Positions 25,868 to 36,643 of a DNA stretch of 43,045 nucleotides are shown in pieces; positions within the stretch are counted from its first letter, which is position 1; each line of letters starts with the position of its first letter. The position numbers and the translations under genes are program-made. Below the pieces are notes generated by a model, which saw only the letters and a program-made list of their open reading frames with translations, had not been told where the DNA came from and made no database searches. Origin of the DNA: Pokkaliibacter plantistimulans (GTDB lineage Bacteria; Pseudomonadota; Gammaproteobacteria; Pseudomonadales; Balneatricaceae); assembly GCF_003194385.1 (NCBI RefSeq), contig NZ_LAPT01000106.1, positions 1 to 43,045 of the forward strand, written 5' to 3'.

Positions 25868-27862
25868 TCAGGCAGTGAAACGCTGCAGTAACTGACGCTG
25901 ATTGCGCGCCAGTTCCAGCATTTGCTGGCTGCTCTGTGCCGTCCGGCCAGCGCCAGAGGCGGTTTGTTCAGCCGCTTCACTGATACTGAGAACGTTATGG
26001 CTGATGTCCTGCGTGGTACTGCTCTGCTGTTCGGTGGCACTGGCAATCTGCAAATTGAGGTCACGGATAGTCGCGATGGCCTGATACATCTCTTCCAGTG
26101 TCTGTCTCGCTGTATTGGCGGCCGATGCGCATTCATCTGTCTGGCGCTGACTGCTTTCCATCACCTTGACCACATCGGTAATGCTGCCGCGCATTTGCTC
26201 GATCATCTGCTGAATTTCACCGGTGGAGGCCTGCGTACGGCTGGCCAGTGTGCGGACCTCATCGGCTACTACTGCGAAGCCACGACCCTGCTCGCCAGCT
26301 CGTGCTGCTTCGATGGCTGCATTGAGCGCCAGCAGGTTGGTTTGCCCGGCAATATTGCCAATGGCATCGAGAATGCTGCCGATGCTCTGGCTGTACTTGT
26401 TCAGCTCCTGCGTGACTTTGGAGGCCTGAATCATCTGCTGCACCTGAGCATTTATGCTGGTCAGGGTCTGATTGACGCTGTCCTTGACCTTGTCGGTCAG
26501 TTGCCCGGCATTATCCACAGACACCAGTGTGTACTGTGCTTGTTCGGCCACACTGTTGACGGTACTTTCCATCTCGGTCATTGCCGTGGCAGTGGAGGTC
26601 AGCTGCAGTTTCTGCTGATTGACGGCTGACATGCTCTGGTCACTGATCTGTGCATTCTGCTCTGCCATCTCCGCCAGTCGTGACGCTTCCGATGTCATCT
26701 CCAAAATCAGCTGTTGCAGGGTGGACGTCAGGCCATTGAGGCGTTCGCCCAGCTTGCCGAACTCATCCTTGCGATTGGTATCGAAGCGCGGCCGCAGGTC
26801 ACCCTCGGTGACTTTGCCCAGAATAGTGCTGAACTCTGCGAGAGGGCGGCGGATGCTGCTGACGACCCACCAGCCGACCAGAATGGCGACCACCAGCGCA
26901 ATGGCGCTGACCGCGCTAATGATGCTACGGCTGGCCACGATAGTGTCATCTGCAGCCTTGGTGGCCTGCAGGGATGCCTGATCGGCCTGATTGATCAGCT
27001 CACGCAGGGTAGACAGGGTTTCTGTCAGCTGGGTGTCGGCGGTTTCCAGAGCGCTACGAATATCTTTATTGAGCTGATCTTGCTGGCGATAGAGAGCGAA
27101 CAGGCCGGTATCGGAGGTGATGCTGTTCACGATCTGATTGACCAGAACCTTGATCTTAGCAGCCTGTTTAGCGTCGGCCTGTTCGAAGTCAGTAAAGCGG
27201 TCATTGATGTTCTTGTCCTGGCCTTCCAGACTTTTGCTCAGCTCTGCGATGTCGAGACTGGTTTCATAACGGGCAAAGAAGGTGGAGGTGCGCGTCAGCT
27301 CCTGCAAGAGGGCGTTGGATTGAATCTGTGGACCGCTGGGGCCGAACTGCCGCTCACTTTGCAGGGCATAGTTACGCAGAATGTTGCTCAAACTGGATTC
27401 TTTGCGGTCAATCTGCTGTTTTTCGGTGCGCAGTTTTTCTTCCACCGCTAGCTGTTGCTGATGCCGGTCCTGCAGCGTAGTCGCGAGCTTGGCGTATTCT
27501 TCAGCCTTGTTTCTGGCTTGTTGTAGCTGATCGCGTATACCTGAGTCACTGGGGAGATGCTCCTGTAACGCCTGCTGTTCACTATTGAAGGCGTCGATTT
27601 CCTGCTGGAAGGCCTGACGTTGGGCATCCATACGTTCAGGCAGTGTGCTGCGCAGGAAGTACTGCAAAGCATTTTGTGCGGACAGAATGTGTAGATTCTG
27701 CTCATAGCTGCTCTTTAACAGCGGTGTGGTTTCTGCAGTAACGGAGCGCAGTTTGCTGTTGATGGCCCCAGAACTGTTGAAGCCGGTCAGGCCTATACCT
27801 GCAAGAAGCAGTAGAAGCAGGGCGAAGCCCAGAATAATGCGTTGACTGACATTCAAGCTCAT
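25868..27862 (-). CDS. Methyl-accepting chemotaxis protein 1 (helical-bimodular-like sensor)
   Basis: 664 residues. Membrane helix 1 is at about 10-28, an all-helical periplasmic domain of about 285 residues follows, then membrane helix 2 at about 314-335, HAMP at about 336-390 and a cytoplasmic signalling coiled coil with the conserved tip [19 protein letters not shown]. The sensor domain length and helical pattern fit the helical bimodular (HBM) type, known from McpS, which binds organic acids; this is inference. There is no C-terminal NWETF-like CheR-binding pentapeptide; it ends [10 protein letters not shown]. The start has AAGGGG 6 nt upstream. A near-neighbour paralogue of the same length lies just upstream. 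Confidence 0.94.
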   Translation of the reverse strand: MSLNVSQRIILGFALLLLLLAGIGLTGFNSSGAINSKLRSVTAETTPLLKSSYEQNLHILSAQNALQYFLRSTLPERMDAQRQAFQQEIDAFNSEQQALQEHLPSDSGIRDQLQQARNKAEEYAKLATTLQDRHQQQLAVEEKLRTEKQQIDRKESSLSNILRNYALQSERQFGPSGPQIQSNALLQELTRTSTFFARYETSLDIAELSKSLEGQDKNINDRFTDFEQADAKQAAKIKVLVNQIVNSITSDTGLFALYRQQDQLNKDIRSALETADTQLTETLSTLRELINQADQASLQATKAADDTIVASRSIISAVSAIALVVAILVGWWVVSSIRRPLAEFSTILGKVTEGDLRPRFDTNRKDEFGKLGERLNGLTSTLQQLILEMTSEASRLAEMAEQNAQISDQSMSAVNQQKLQLTSTATAMTEMESTVNSVAEQAQYTLVSVDNAGQLTDKVKDSVNQTLTSINAQVQQMIQASKVTQELNKYSQSIGSILDAIGNIAGQTNLLALNAAIEAARAGEQGRGFAVVADEVRTLASRTQASTGEIQQMIEQMRGSITDVVKVMESSQRQTDECASAANTARQTLEEMYQAIATIRDLNLQIASATEQQSSTTQDISHNVLSISEAAEQTASGAGRTAQSSQQMLELARNQRQLLQRFTA

Positions 27863-28232
27863 CGTTACCCCTTTGAAGCTGCTACGGGCCGTGGTGAGTA
27901 GTTGGGTTGAGAGTTGTGGAAGGTTAGTTCCTTCGTAAAGTCGACGTATTCATACTAACGCTCAAGTAATGATCATTCTGCTGCAAAACTACCATTTGTC
28001 TGCCACAGATCGCCGCTATAGCGCCGACTTTTTCGATTAAGCCAAGCAGGAGTTATGCCATGTCTTAAGAAGAGTGGCTTGGCAGGATATCTGACTAGCT
28101 GCAGCGATACCGGAGGGCCAGTGACCTGTCTGGCCACTGGCACGCAGAGAAATAATTCGCCAGTGGTTTACCCGCTGCCGTGAAGGGCTGCTTTTGCCTC
28201 ACTGCAGCTCTTGCAGGGCGGCGGCTACGCTG
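27863..28232. other. Intergenic region between the two chemoreceptor genes
   Basis: 370 bp. GCCAGTG and CACTGGC, near 28117-28141, can pair and may end transcription of the upstream receptor gene, though no U tract follows. The first receptor presumably has its own promoter at 27900-28080. I found no convincing sigma-28 promoter. Confidence 0.35.
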
Positions 28233-30227
28233 TCAGACGCTGAAACGTTGCAGCAGCTGGCGTTGATGCCGTGCCATATCCAGCAGGTGGTGACTGCTAT
28301 CGGCAGTGGAGCGAGCACCATCGGCCGTTTGCTCTGCGGCATTGCTGATCTTACTGACATTCTGGCTGATCTCCTGCGCTGTGGCACTTTGCTGCTCGGT
28401 CGCACTGGCGATGAGGATGTTCATATCACGAATACGTTCGATGGAAGCATTCATCTGTTCAAGTGCCTGCCCCGCAGAGGCGGCAACACTGACGCAGGAT
28501 TCTGACTGGCTCTGACTGGTACCCATGACCTTGACTACTTCACTGATGCGACTTTGCATCTGCTCGATCATATTCTGGATTTCCCCTGTTGATTGCTGGG
28601 TGCGGCTGGCCAGGGTGCGTACTTCATCGGCAACGACCGCAAAGCCCCGGCCCTGTTCGCCAGCGCGGGCAGCCTCAATGGCAGCATTCAGCGCCAGCAG
28701 GTTGGTCTGTTCGGCAATATTGCGAATGGCACTGAGGATGCTGTCGATATTGGCGCTGTAGGTTTTTAGCTCATCGGTAACGGTACTGGCGTGATTGATT
28801 TGTGCTGCCTGAGAACGAATGCTGCTGATGGTGTCGTTGACGCTGTCGCGTGCCTGACTGGCCAGGCGGCTGCTGTTATCAACCGCATCCATAGTTTCCT
28901 GGGCCCGATTGGCCACGTCGTGGACGGTACTTTCCATCTCTGTCATCGACGACGCGGCGGACGTCAGTTGCATCTGCTGGTCATGGACGGCTGATGTGGT
29001 CTGTTCGCTGATCCGTGCATTGCCTTCTGCCGTATCGGCCAGCCTGTCTGCCGAGCTGAGTAATTCTCCCAGGGTTTGTTGCAGGGTGCCGGTTAGCTCA
29101 TTGAGGCTTTGGCCCAGCTCGCCAAATTCATCCTTGCGTCTGGCATCGAAGCGCACGCGCAAATCCCCCTGTGTAATTCTGGTCAACGTCTGGCGGAAGG
29201 CATTGAGAGGCCGACGGATGCTCATGGCTACCCACCAGCCGATGAACAGTGCAGAAGCGATAGCAATAATGCAGACACTGATCAGGATGGTGCTGCTGGT
29301 ATCGATAGTGCGATCAGCAGCAGTGGTCGCCGCGGTAGAGGCATTCACTGCCTGGCTGGCAAACTGATCCAGCGTATCCAGCGTGGTCTGGATAGTCTGC
29401 TCTGCCTGACTGATAGCATCCTGAATCTGATGTTTGAGGCTGTCTTGCGTGACATATAACTGATACAGACCATTGGCGTCAGACAGGTTATAGATGGCTT
29501 GCTTGATCAGAATCTGCACCTTGAGTGCCTGCGCATTATCGACACTCTGGAACTCCTGCTCACGCTTCTGGATGGCTTCCACCAGCCCCTGAATACCTTC
29601 TGTCAGGCTCTTAATGTCGCGAGTGACATCGTAGCGGTCAAACTGGGTAGAGATCTTGTTGACTTCACGCAGCAGATTATTGGATTGAATCTGTGGCCCG
29701 TTGGCGCCGTAAGTACGCTCGGTGCGAATGGCGTAGTTGCGTAAGAAGTTATTCAGGCTCTCATCCTGACGCTTCATCTGCTGATGCTGGGCTCGTACTT
29801 TGCTGGACTGCTCAATGTTCTGTTCATGTAATGCCATCAGCTGCTGGGCAATAGTCACATACTGGCTGACCGCATTATGAGACTGGGACAACAGTGCTTC
29901 CATCTCCGGAGCATCAACCAGATAGTCGTGCAGCTGGGCACTGGTGCTCTCGTAACTGGCTATGGCGTTGGTAAAGTGGTCTTTTTCCTGTTCCAGGCGC
30001 TGCGGGTCTTCACTGGCGAGGAAATACTGTAACGCCTTGTTGGCCAGCAACAGCTGAATATTCTGGCGATAGGCACCATTGCTTAGTGGCGTAGTTTCAT
30101 CCGTGATGAGGTGGAGTTTCTGATTGATGGTCTGAGTGCTGACAAAGCCGGTTGAGCCTATACCCAGCAGCAGCAGCAACAGTAGGCCAAAGCCTCCAGC
30201 AATACGTTGGATGACGTTGAGCGACAT
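28233..30227 (-). CDS. Methyl-accepting chemotaxis protein 2 (paralogue of receptor 1)
   Basis: 664 residues, exactly the length of receptor 1, with the same design: membrane helix 1 at about 10-28, a helical periplasmic domain, membrane helix 2 at about 311-333, HAMP and the signalling tip [19 protein letters not shown]. The sensor domains share only scattered motifs, such as LRNYA followed by GPQIQSN and an F-x-RY pattern, while the cytoplasmic parts are much closer. This points to an old duplication with divergence of ligand. It ends [11 protein letters not shown], again with no CheR-binding pentapeptide. GAGG lies about 7 nt before the ATG. Confidence 0.94.
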   Translation of the reverse strand: MSLNVIQRIAGGFGLLLLLLLGIGSTGFVSTQTINQKLHLITDETTPLSNGAYRQNIQLLLANKALQYFLASEDPQRLEQEKDHFTNAIASYESTSAQLHDYLVDAPEMEALLSQSHNAVSQYVTIAQQLMALHEQNIEQSSKVRAQHQQMKRQDESLNNFLRNYAIRTERTYGANGPQIQSNNLLREVNKISTQFDRYDVTRDIKSLTEGIQGLVEAIQKREQEFQSVDNAQALKVQILIKQAIYNLSDANGLYQLYVTQDSLKHQIQDAISQAEQTIQTTLDTLDQFASQAVNASTAATTAADRTIDTSSTILISVCIIAIASALFIGWWVAMSIRRPLNAFRQTLTRITQGDLRVRFDARRKDEFGELGQSLNELTGTLQQTLGELLSSADRLADTAEGNARISEQTTSAVHDQQMQLTSAASSMTEMESTVHDVANRAQETMDAVDNSSRLASQARDSVNDTISSIRSQAAQINHASTVTDELKTYSANIDSILSAIRNIAEQTNLLALNAAIEAARAGEQGRGFAVVADEVRTLASRTQQSTGEIQNMIEQMQSRISEVVKVMGTSQSQSESCVSVAASAGQALEQMNASIERIRDMNILIASATEQQSATAQEISQNVSKISNAAEQTADGARSTADSSHHLLDMARHQRQLLQRFSV

Positions 30228-30329
30228 GGGATACCTCTAGTTATAAGTATTATTGGTAACAGTCCAGGAGAGCATTACGGTATGTGCCGGGTACAAAGCG
30301 AGTGCTTTGGTAGCCGGGTACTGAGAACG

Positions 30330-30474
30330 TGCTCACGATCTGCTGCGCGTCGACCACACAGCGTTGAAAAGACTTTCGGAATGTTCATTCAGGTTCACTC
30401 ACTCATTTACTAGTGAATGCCGTTTCCTCAGCTTTTTCGCCTTGCTTGGCTCTAGCTCGCGAGATTGTGTACAT
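30330..30474. repeat. Repeat B, copy 1 (diverged inverted-repeat element)
   Basis: About 145 bp between imperfect ends TGCTCACGATCTGC and, from the right on the other strand, GTACACAATCTCGCGAG. It aligns by eye to repeat B copy 2 at 42628 through GCGTTGAAAAG, TGTTCATTCAG, TTTTCGCCTTGC and the ends. It also shares TTCATT-type core words with repeat A. It lies about 100 bp upstream of receptor 2. More decayed than copy 2. Confidence 0.55.
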
Positions 30475-30867
30475 GTTCAACACCGTGGTTAACGTTATCT
30501 GGCCTGTCTGTCTCAGATGCCTTTTTGAGCATAATCAGGTGGCTGCACCGGTGTTGATCTCCCCGGCCAGACTTCATCATGACGATTCGGCTTGAGTCGG
30601 GGATCGGTGATGCCTTGCCTGCATCTGCTCGCGCCGTTGTGTGGCTAACGGCATTGTGCTGGTTCTGTCGGTCTAAGGCGTGTCCCATTCAGCCTGACGA
30701 ACTTGATTTTGGTATGTCTCCAGCAAGTGAAAATGTAGCAGACAGAACATCAGAGTAAAGCTGTAAGCATTTGATATATGGCCAGTAGTCAGAAAATGGG
30801 TAAAGAGTGCCTTCATCCTGACAGCCTGGTATTCGTCCCGCGGAGTGGTGAGTTCCAGCCCAGTCGA
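30475..30867. other. Intergenic region before receptor 2, after the PAS/GGDEF gene
   Basis: 393 bp with no supported gene or clear terminator. Small frames here have no ribosome-binding sites. With repeat B copy 1 it forms a 640-bp gap between two minus-strand genes. Confidence 0.4.
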
Positions 30868-32010
30868 TCAGTTCTGGTGCAGTAAATCGAAAGCACGGGC
30901 CAGATCGAACTGATGCTCAGCCAGTGGAATTAGATGACATTGGTAGTCCGGGCAGCGCAAGGGACTATCTAAATGGTCACGAACGGGAATCCAGGCCTGA
31001 GCCAGCAGTTGAGCATCATAGCGCCGGTCAGTGGAGGGGGTGACGACAGCCAAAAAGTCGCCTTTGCCCAGATAAGTACAGGGGCTAAGGGCAGGCAGGT
31101 ACTGCTGCAGTGAGTCTGCCAGCAGCTTGATGGTTCGCAAGCTACGAGACAGACCGACGGATTGTTGCCAGGCAGACCAGTTCTGGCAGCGCCACAGGGC
31201 CAGCTGGGCGTGGCTGGCGATCTGCCGGGTAGAAATGGCAAAAAAATCTGGCTGGCTGAGCAGGCCAGTAAGACTGTCACGGTGTGCCAGTGCTTCCTGC
31301 ACCTTTTGTTCATGGATATCTTCGGCCTGCAGCAGCAGCTGGCTGCGATAATTATCGAGATAGCGAAATTCGAGCCGGTGCCAGCGTTTGCCGATCGCGG
31401 TGGACAGTACTCTTTCGTTGATCTGTACTGGATGGTTTTGTAGCTGATTCAGTACAAAACGGCATTCTGCATCCTCTTCCAGAAGGTCTCGCAGCTGGCT
31501 GATCTGATAACGAAAGGTCTGATTAAAAATCGGGTTGGAACTGATCAGTTGCTGCTCTGGCCCGAATAGCGCAACCATGGTGGACTGGCTAGCGCTTCTG
31601 GCAGGAGCAGGGCTGGCTTGCTCCTGATAGGGAGCTTCACAGAGCATGGCCATATGGCCGTCCTCCATGACGATGCCGGAAAACTGGCAAAGCACCCGCT
31701 TTGGCTTACCGTGCGGAGTGAGCGTCCACCATTTCAGCAGACGTTCGCCTTGTCTGAACTCTTCCAGATACTGACATAGCGTCAAATATACCGCCCGCGA
31801 CATATCCAGACGGAAATCCCGGCTGCTCAGCTCCTGCAAATGGGGACTGTCCCACAGTTGCAAGCCTGCTTCATTAGCCCAGGCAATACGATAGTTGAGC
31901 GTATCGTAGATCCACACCGGGGTTTGAAGCTGAGCAAGCAGCTGGGCTTGTTGCTGGAAGCTGAGCAAGTCACTGTCCTTAGCTGAATTCGGTTTTGTTG
32001 TCTGTTGCAA
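30868..32010 (-). CDS. PAS and degenerate-GGDEF signalling protein
   Basis: Up to 380 residues. There is no ATG near the start: the frame opens with TTG at 32010, without a good ribosome-binding site, and a second TTG at 31968 has AAGGA 7 nt upstream and may be the true start. A PAS-like domain is at about 22-130, a second at about 140-235, then a GGDEF-like domain beginning DSLTGL (245-250). The signature loop reads GKGDF at 315-319 instead of GGDEF, and the usual metal-binding acid strand is replaced by LALWRCQNW. It is therefore probably not an active diguanylate cyclase, and could be a sensor or partner protein. It follows luxQ on the same strand by 132 bp. Confidence 0.8.
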   Translation of the reverse strand: MQQTTKPNSAKDSDLLSFQQQAQLLAQLQTPVWIYDTLNYRIAWANEAGLQLWDSPHLQELSSRDFRLDMSRAVYLTLCQYLEEFRQGERLLKWWTLTPHGKPKRVLCQFSGIVMEDGHMAMLCEAPYQEQASPAPARSASQSTMVALFGPEQQLISSNPIFNQTFRYQISQLRDLLEEDAECRFVLNQLQNHPVQINERVLSTAIGKRWHRLEFRYLDNYRSQLLLQAEDIHEQKVQEALAHRDSLTGLLSQPDFFAISTRQIASHAQLALWRCQNWSAWQQSVGLSRSLRTIKLLADSLQQYLPALSPCTYLGKGDFLAVVTPSTDRRYDAQLLAQAWIPVRDHLDSPLRCPDYQCHLIPLAEHQFDLARAFDLLHQN

Positions 32011-32142
32011 AGGTCGGCCATTTTAGTGCTTTGTCAGAGGGATACAAAGCATTGTCTGCGCCGTTTTTGATCAGAAACAGCTGCTATACGCCTTGTTGGT
32101 GCGTATCTGTAGTGCCCGAATGCACTGTGATGACGCACGTTG

Positions 32143-35136
32143 TCAGAGCGTGTTGCTGTCTTGCAAATGACGTTCTGGAAGCTGGTGTTGCCAGCGTTGC
32201 AGAATGATGCGGATATCTTCGAGGCGGAATGGCTTGGAGATGAAGTCGTTCATTCCTGCATCCAGGCATCGCTGCCGATCTTCCTGCGCTGCATTGGCTG
32301 TCAGCGCAATTATGACGGTTCTGCTGAAGGTGCGTAGCTGTCTGATGTGTTCTGTGGCGAGCAGACCATCCATGATCGGCATCTGCATATCCATGAAAAT
32401 CATATCGAAGCGATGCTGGGTGCATTGCTCCAGCGCCGCTTGTCCATTGCCTACTACCGTTACCTGGCAACCGAGTTTTTCCAGTACATTTTTGACCAGC
32501 TTCTGATTCACCAGGTTGTCTTCTGCCACCAGTACGTCAAGACGAGCGAGGCCGCTTTCAGCTTCGTGCCCGGTTTTGCTGCGTGCTGATTGCGGGGCAG
32601 GTTGAGTGGCAACCCCAGCGTTGGCTGTCAGGCTGTGATAGATGCTTGTTTGCAACAGATTGCGTCGCACCGGCTTGTTGTGACAGGTAGCGAACAGGTG
32701 GCGGGTTTCTTCTGTAATCGGTCTGACCGCAGAACTGAGCAATATCATAGGTGTTGAAATACCGCGCTGACGGATCTCCTGAGCCAGCAGTACGCCATCC
32801 ATTTCTGGCATCAGGTAGTCGAGCAGGATCAGGTCGAACTGAGGGTAGGCAGCTAAGTGGTCAAGTGCTTGTTTGGGGCTGCTGGCGACGGTAGTGATCA
32901 GCCCCCATGAGTGACAGAATCGCTGCAGCAGATTGAGATTGGTAGTGTTGTCATCAACAATCAGCACCTGTTGTCCGCTGACCTGGCTCATGTCGGGCTG
33001 GATGGCTGTCGCAGCATCGGGGGCGCGATCCATGATGATGCGAAAGCCAAAAGTGGAGCCTTTGCCCGGTGTGCTGTCGACACGGATATAGCCGCTCATA
33101 CGCTCCACCAGTCGCTTACAGATACTCAGCCCAAGGCCGGTACCGCCGAAACGGCGGGTGGTCGATGCATCTGCCTGGGAAAACGGCTCAAACAGACGCT
33201 GCATCGCGTCCTTGCTGATACCAATACCGGTGTCCTGAATGCTGATATCGAGCGCAACGTGCTGGTCGTCGATGTGGCTGGCATTGGCTTTTAACAACAC
33301 CTCCCCGTGATCAGTGAACTTCACGGCATTGCCGATGAGGTTGATCAGTATCTGCCGCAGACGGGTGGAGTCTCCGATAATCTGAGCGGGCAGACTTTCA
33401 TCAAGGCTGCATATCAGCTCCAGCCCCTTATCGCTGGCGGCGAAGGCAAACAGACTGACGGTTTCCTCCAGATGAGCCGGTAACTCAAACTGATGATTTT
33501 CCAGTTCCAGGGCGTTGGACTCGATCTTGGAGAAATCCAGCACATCATTGAGCAGGCTCAACAGACTGTCTGCACAGTGATGGATCGTAGTGACATAGTC
33601 TTGCTGCTCACTGTCCAGCGCAGTGTCTTGCAGTAGTTGGACGTTGCCGATCACACCATTCATGGGGGTGCGAATTTCATGGCTGATAACGGCGAGAAAG
33701 TCAGACTTGGCACGGTTAGCCTGTTCTGCCGCTTCTTTGGCGCGTCGCATCTCGTTTTCTGCTTCTTTACGCAGGGTGATATCCAGCCCCTGTGCGATCG
33801 CTGCAGTTGACTGGCCGTCGATCATTACTGGTGTCAGGTTCCACAGCCACAGGCGACCATTGTCATGCATGACTTCCAGACCTTCTGCTGCCGTACCACT
33901 GCAGGTCTGCCGCAAGGCTTCATGGACCTGGCGGGGGAAAAAGTCGTAGATCAGCGGGTAGCGTGAAGAAGTGGTGGTCTGCAGCAGCTGGGCAGCAGCT
34001 TCGTTGTATTGCAGCAGGGTGCCGTCCGGGTGCCAGACCAGAATAGGCGAGAACGCAGACTCAAACAGATCGCGCAGCGACGATTCCTTCTGCCTCAATT
34101 CATTGACCACTTCCCGCAGGCTGCTGGCCACCTGATTGTACTCTCGCACCATACTCGTCGGCAGCGGCACCAGATCAGCATGCTGAACCTGATCCTGTGC
34201 GTACTGTACCAGTTTGCGCAGAGGGCGGATGCTGCTGCGGTAGACCATGACTGTCAGCAGTGTAGAGACGGCAAGCACCAGTGCCAGCAGCTTTAGAGCG
34301 CTTTCAGTAAAACGCTGGCTCAACGATGACACGGTATCGGAGCGCGTGACCACACAGAGATCGACATTGGATGGCATCAGGTTGAGTTGCAGCGGGCTGC
34401 ACTGACCGGTAAAGCGATGATTAGCCGAAAACAGCACTGAGTTGGGTTGCTCGGCCAGTTGATCCAGAAACCCCTGATCACTGCTTGAGGCCGATAAGGC
34501 GGTGCCCAGATAGTCAAGACGTAAGGCTTCGGCCTTAGTGGCTGCCTGAATTTGCTTGCTCAGCGTCACGTTGTTGCTCAGAACCAGACCGTGTATGAGC
34601 TCACCCAGTACTCGGCCGGACTGGTGCTCGATCAGTTGCTGTTTACTGACCAGAATCACCAGGGGCAGATTGCCGAAGGGGGCAGGTAGTTTGACTAACT
34701 GCCAGGCGTTCAGTCTGGCCTGTTGACGCAGTTCGCCCAGATGACTGCCAAGATGATAGAAGATGCTGCCGGTATCTTCCCAAATCTGGCGGGAGCCTTC
34801 CGTCAACAAAGCAAAATCAGGTCGGCTGTCGCCCATCATATTGAGCTGCGCTTCAAGATCTATTTTTTGCTTCGATGGATCAGGCTGCACCAGCTGGTTG
34901 AGCAAGTCGGGATTGGTGATGGCTAATCCGACATGCTGAGCCTGCAGGCTCAGCAAATGATCGAAGTAGAGCTGGGCGCTTGAGCGGGTATGCGAGAGCG
35001 TATTTTCCTGCTCTATTTTCAGGGCATCGACCGCATTGGAGTAGGTGGTGTACAGCAAAACCGAGACGGTCAGGGTGAACGCGGTCAACACCCAGAACAG
35101 GACTGCGGTAAACAGCGAAACGCTTCTATGCTTCAT
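32143..35136 (-). CDS. luxQ: LuxQ-like hybrid sensor histidine kinase
   Basis: 997 residues. Membrane helix 1 is at 8-30, a periplasmic domain at 31-280 and membrane helix 2 at 281-299. A linker and a PAS domain (351-455) follow; [14 protein letters not shown] and [11 protein letters not shown] closely parallel Vibrio LuxQ. Then HisKA with H486 in SHEIRTP and the ATPase domain with N603, DTGIGI (635-640) and GTGLGL (665-670). Two receiver domains follow: phosphoacceptor D773 with K821, and D916 with K968. Vibrio LuxQ has only one receiver. No Hpt domain is seen, so a separate phosphotransfer protein is needed. Its start overlaps the luxP stop by one base. Confidence 0.88.
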   Translation of the reverse strand: MKHRSVSLFTAVLFWVLTAFTLTVSVLLYTTYSNAVDALKIEQENTLSHTRSSAQLYFDHLLSLQAQHVGLAITNPDLLNQLVQPDPSKQKIDLEAQLNMMGDSRPDFALLTEGSRQIWEDTGSIFYHLGSHLGELRQQARLNAWQLVKLPAPFGNLPLVILVSKQQLIEHQSGRVLGELIHGLVLSNNVTLSKQIQAATKAEALRLDYLGTALSASSSDQGFLDQLAEQPNSVLFSANHRFTGQCSPLQLNLMPSNVDLCVVTRSDTVSSLSQRFTESALKLLALVLAVSTLLTVMVYRSSIRPLRKLVQYAQDQVQHADLVPLPTSMVREYNQVASSLREVVNELRQKESSLRDLFESAFSPILVWHPDGTLLQYNEAAAQLLQTTTSSRYPLIYDFFPRQVHEALRQTCSGTAAEGLEVMHDNGRLWLWNLTPVMIDGQSTAAIAQGLDITLRKEAENEMRRAKEAAEQANRAKSDFLAVISHEIRTPMNGVIGNVQLLQDTALDSEQQDYVTTIHHCADSLLSLLNDVLDFSKIESNALELENHQFELPAHLEETVSLFAFAASDKGLELICSLDESLPAQIIGDSTRLRQILINLIGNAVKFTDHGEVLLKANASHIDDQHVALDISIQDTGIGISKDAMQRLFEPFSQADASTTRRFGGTGLGLSICKRLVERMSGYIRVDSTPGKGSTFGFRIIMDRAPDAATAIQPDMSQVSGQQVLIVDDNTTNLNLLQRFCHSWGLITTVASSPKQALDHLAAYPQFDLILLDYLMPEMDGVLLAQEIRQRGISTPMILLSSAVRPITEETRHLFATCHNKPVRRNLLQTSIYHSLTANAGVATQPAPQSARSKTGHEAESGLARLDVLVAEDNLVNQKLVKNVLEKLGCQVTVVGNGQAALEQCTQHRFDMIFMDMQMPIMDGLLATEHIRQLRTFSRTVIIALTANAAQEDRQRCLDAGMNDFISKPFRLEDIRIILQRWQHQLPERHLQDSNTL

Positions 35137-36251
35137 CAGGGCGCGCCGGAATACCTGAAAGCGTAATTCTCATAAGCCTTTAACTCATCTGCTGGGGTGT
35201 CACGTGTCACCAGTCGGAACTCTCCCGAGTAAATCCGGGGAACTGGCTGGTTCGCGAGATCCATAGCGATGGCTTCCGCCATGGCCACACCGGTATCGTC
35301 ATTCATGCGCATGACGGTGACATCAAGCTGACCTTTCTGAATGGCTTCCAGTTCAGAAGCGCCGCCTCCCCAACCATTGATCAGGATGTCTGCCTTGCGA
35401 TTGCTCGCACTGACAGCATCTGCTGCACCCAGTGCCAGGTCGGTCGTACAGGCGTAGATGAAGTTGATGGCGTCAGAGGACTGCAACAGCGATTCCGTGG
35501 CTTTGCGAGCGGATTCCCGATTGGCATCGGTATAGTACGACTGCAGCAATTTCATCCTGCCGGTGGCTTCCATCATGCTGATAAAACTGTCTCCGCGATC
35601 TTTGCTTACTACGCCAGGCGTCCAGTACAACAGACCATAGCTGGCGTTGCTATTGAACTTCTGTTTGAAGTAGTCAGCCAGCAGGCGGGTGCCTGTGACA
35701 TGATCGAAGCCCACGTAGAGTAATGGCGGGCGGCTTTCCCAGGTGCGTACAGGCGTGGTGATATTCTGCAGGATGATTTTTGACAGCCCTGTCACCAGTA
35801 CGTACTCAATCATACGTTTCTGTGCCGGGCTGTCCAAGGTGGTGATGATGTAGTCCGGCTTTTGCGCCAGTACTGAACTGAAGTCCTCAGCTGCCTTGCT
35901 TTCATCCTTGCCGGGAGAGGTAGAGGACACGGTCAGATCATAACGGATGCCTAGCTCGTCCAGCCGGGCTTTGAATGCCTGGATGTTACGCCGCCAGTAG
36001 TCTGACACCTGTGCCCCAGGGTAGATAATTGCCACTTTCAGTGGGGAGTGATCTTTCCAGGCTGCGTGGTTGCTGGTGGCTGTATTTTTTACTCTGTCTA
36101 CCAGTGTCTGGCTGAGCGCTTGTTGCTCGGGATTGCGTTGGAAGAGTTCATCGGCCGTCATGAATTCGGCATCATCCGCCTGTGCCGTTGACAGCTGGAG
36201 GAGCAGTAGGATAGTGCAGGTAAACAGCCATCGAAGCGTCGGTATCAGCAT
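35136..36251 (-). CDS. luxP: LuxP-like autoinducer-2 periplasmic receptor
   Basis: 371 residues, signal peptide 1-25 (TAQA then DD). Strong similarity to Vibrio LuxP along its length: YPGAQVSDYWRRNI, ILQNITTPVRTW, LLYVGFDH, IYACTTDLALGA, INGWGGGASELEAIQKG and VMRMNDDTGVAMAEA. The residues that contact AI-2 in V. harveyi LuxP (Q77, S79, W82, N159, R215, T266, D267, W289, R310) appear here as Q81, S83, W86, N163, R219, T270, D271, W294 and R315, an offset of 4 to 5. It should bind the borated AI-2 form and regulate the kinase encoded next. The ribosome-binding site is weak. No luxS lies in the window. Confidence 0.92.
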   Translation of the reverse strand: MLIPTLRWLFTCTILLLLQLSTAQADDAEFMTADELFQRNPEQQALSQTLVDRVKNTATSNHAAWKDHSPLKVAIIYPGAQVSDYWRRNIQAFKARLDELGIRYDLTVSSTSPGKDESKAAEDFSSVLAQKPDYIITTLDSPAQKRMIEYVLVTGLSKIILQNITTPVRTWESRPPLLYVGFDHVTGTRLLADYFKQKFNSNASYGLLYWTPGVVSKDRGDSFISMMEATGRMKLLQSYYTDANRESARKATESLLQSSDAINFIYACTTDLALGAADAVSASNRKADILINGWGGGASELEAIQKGQLDVTVMRMNDDTGVAMAEAIAMDLANQPVPRIYSGEFRLVTRDTPADELKAYENYAFRYSGAP

Positions 36252-36643
36252 GATTTCAGTTCCAGCAAGGTAGTCGAATCGGATCGCTTGTTGCGAGCTC
36301 CGGCATTAACCTCTCTCCTGTCCATGGTGAGCGATCTTAGACCTACGGTTTTTCGTTGTTGTGGAGGGCGGCGGTTTATACGAAAGGCCGCGATACAAAC
36401 TGAGTTATAGCTTGCTCTCGCTGTTCTTGCCATGCTGTTGGCCAATCACAGTAGGGTGAATATAGAGCCTGGCTAGAATGCCTTGGTTTGGATAGTTGCC
36501 ATCAAGAGGGACGCTAGAAGGTAAGTGGTTGGGTATGAGGTGAAGTGCTTGCTAGCTGTGATTTCTCATTAGGTTGGCCATCGGGAAGCACTTGCGATCT
36601 TGTCTGCATGTTCAGGAAGATCGCAAGCGAAATGGACTGAGCC
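36252..36643. other. Intergenic region upstream of luxP with a hairpin
   Basis: 392 bp between luxP and the lysR gene, which reads in the same direction. CTTGCGATCT at 36591-36600 pairs perfectly with AGATCGCAAG at 36618-36627, just past the lysR stop, and may act as its terminator despite lacking a U tract. The luxPQ promoter should lie at 36260-36560, but I see no clear box. Confidence 0.5.

Noticed and set aside
27863-28232. Sigma-28 promoter for the first chemoreceptor
   Set aside because: GGCGATCT is present but the -35 match and the spacing are poor.
35136-36251. TorT-like or ribose-binding protein
   Set aside because: The full set of LuxP ligand residues and the LuxQ-like PAS region of the partner kinase favour LuxP.
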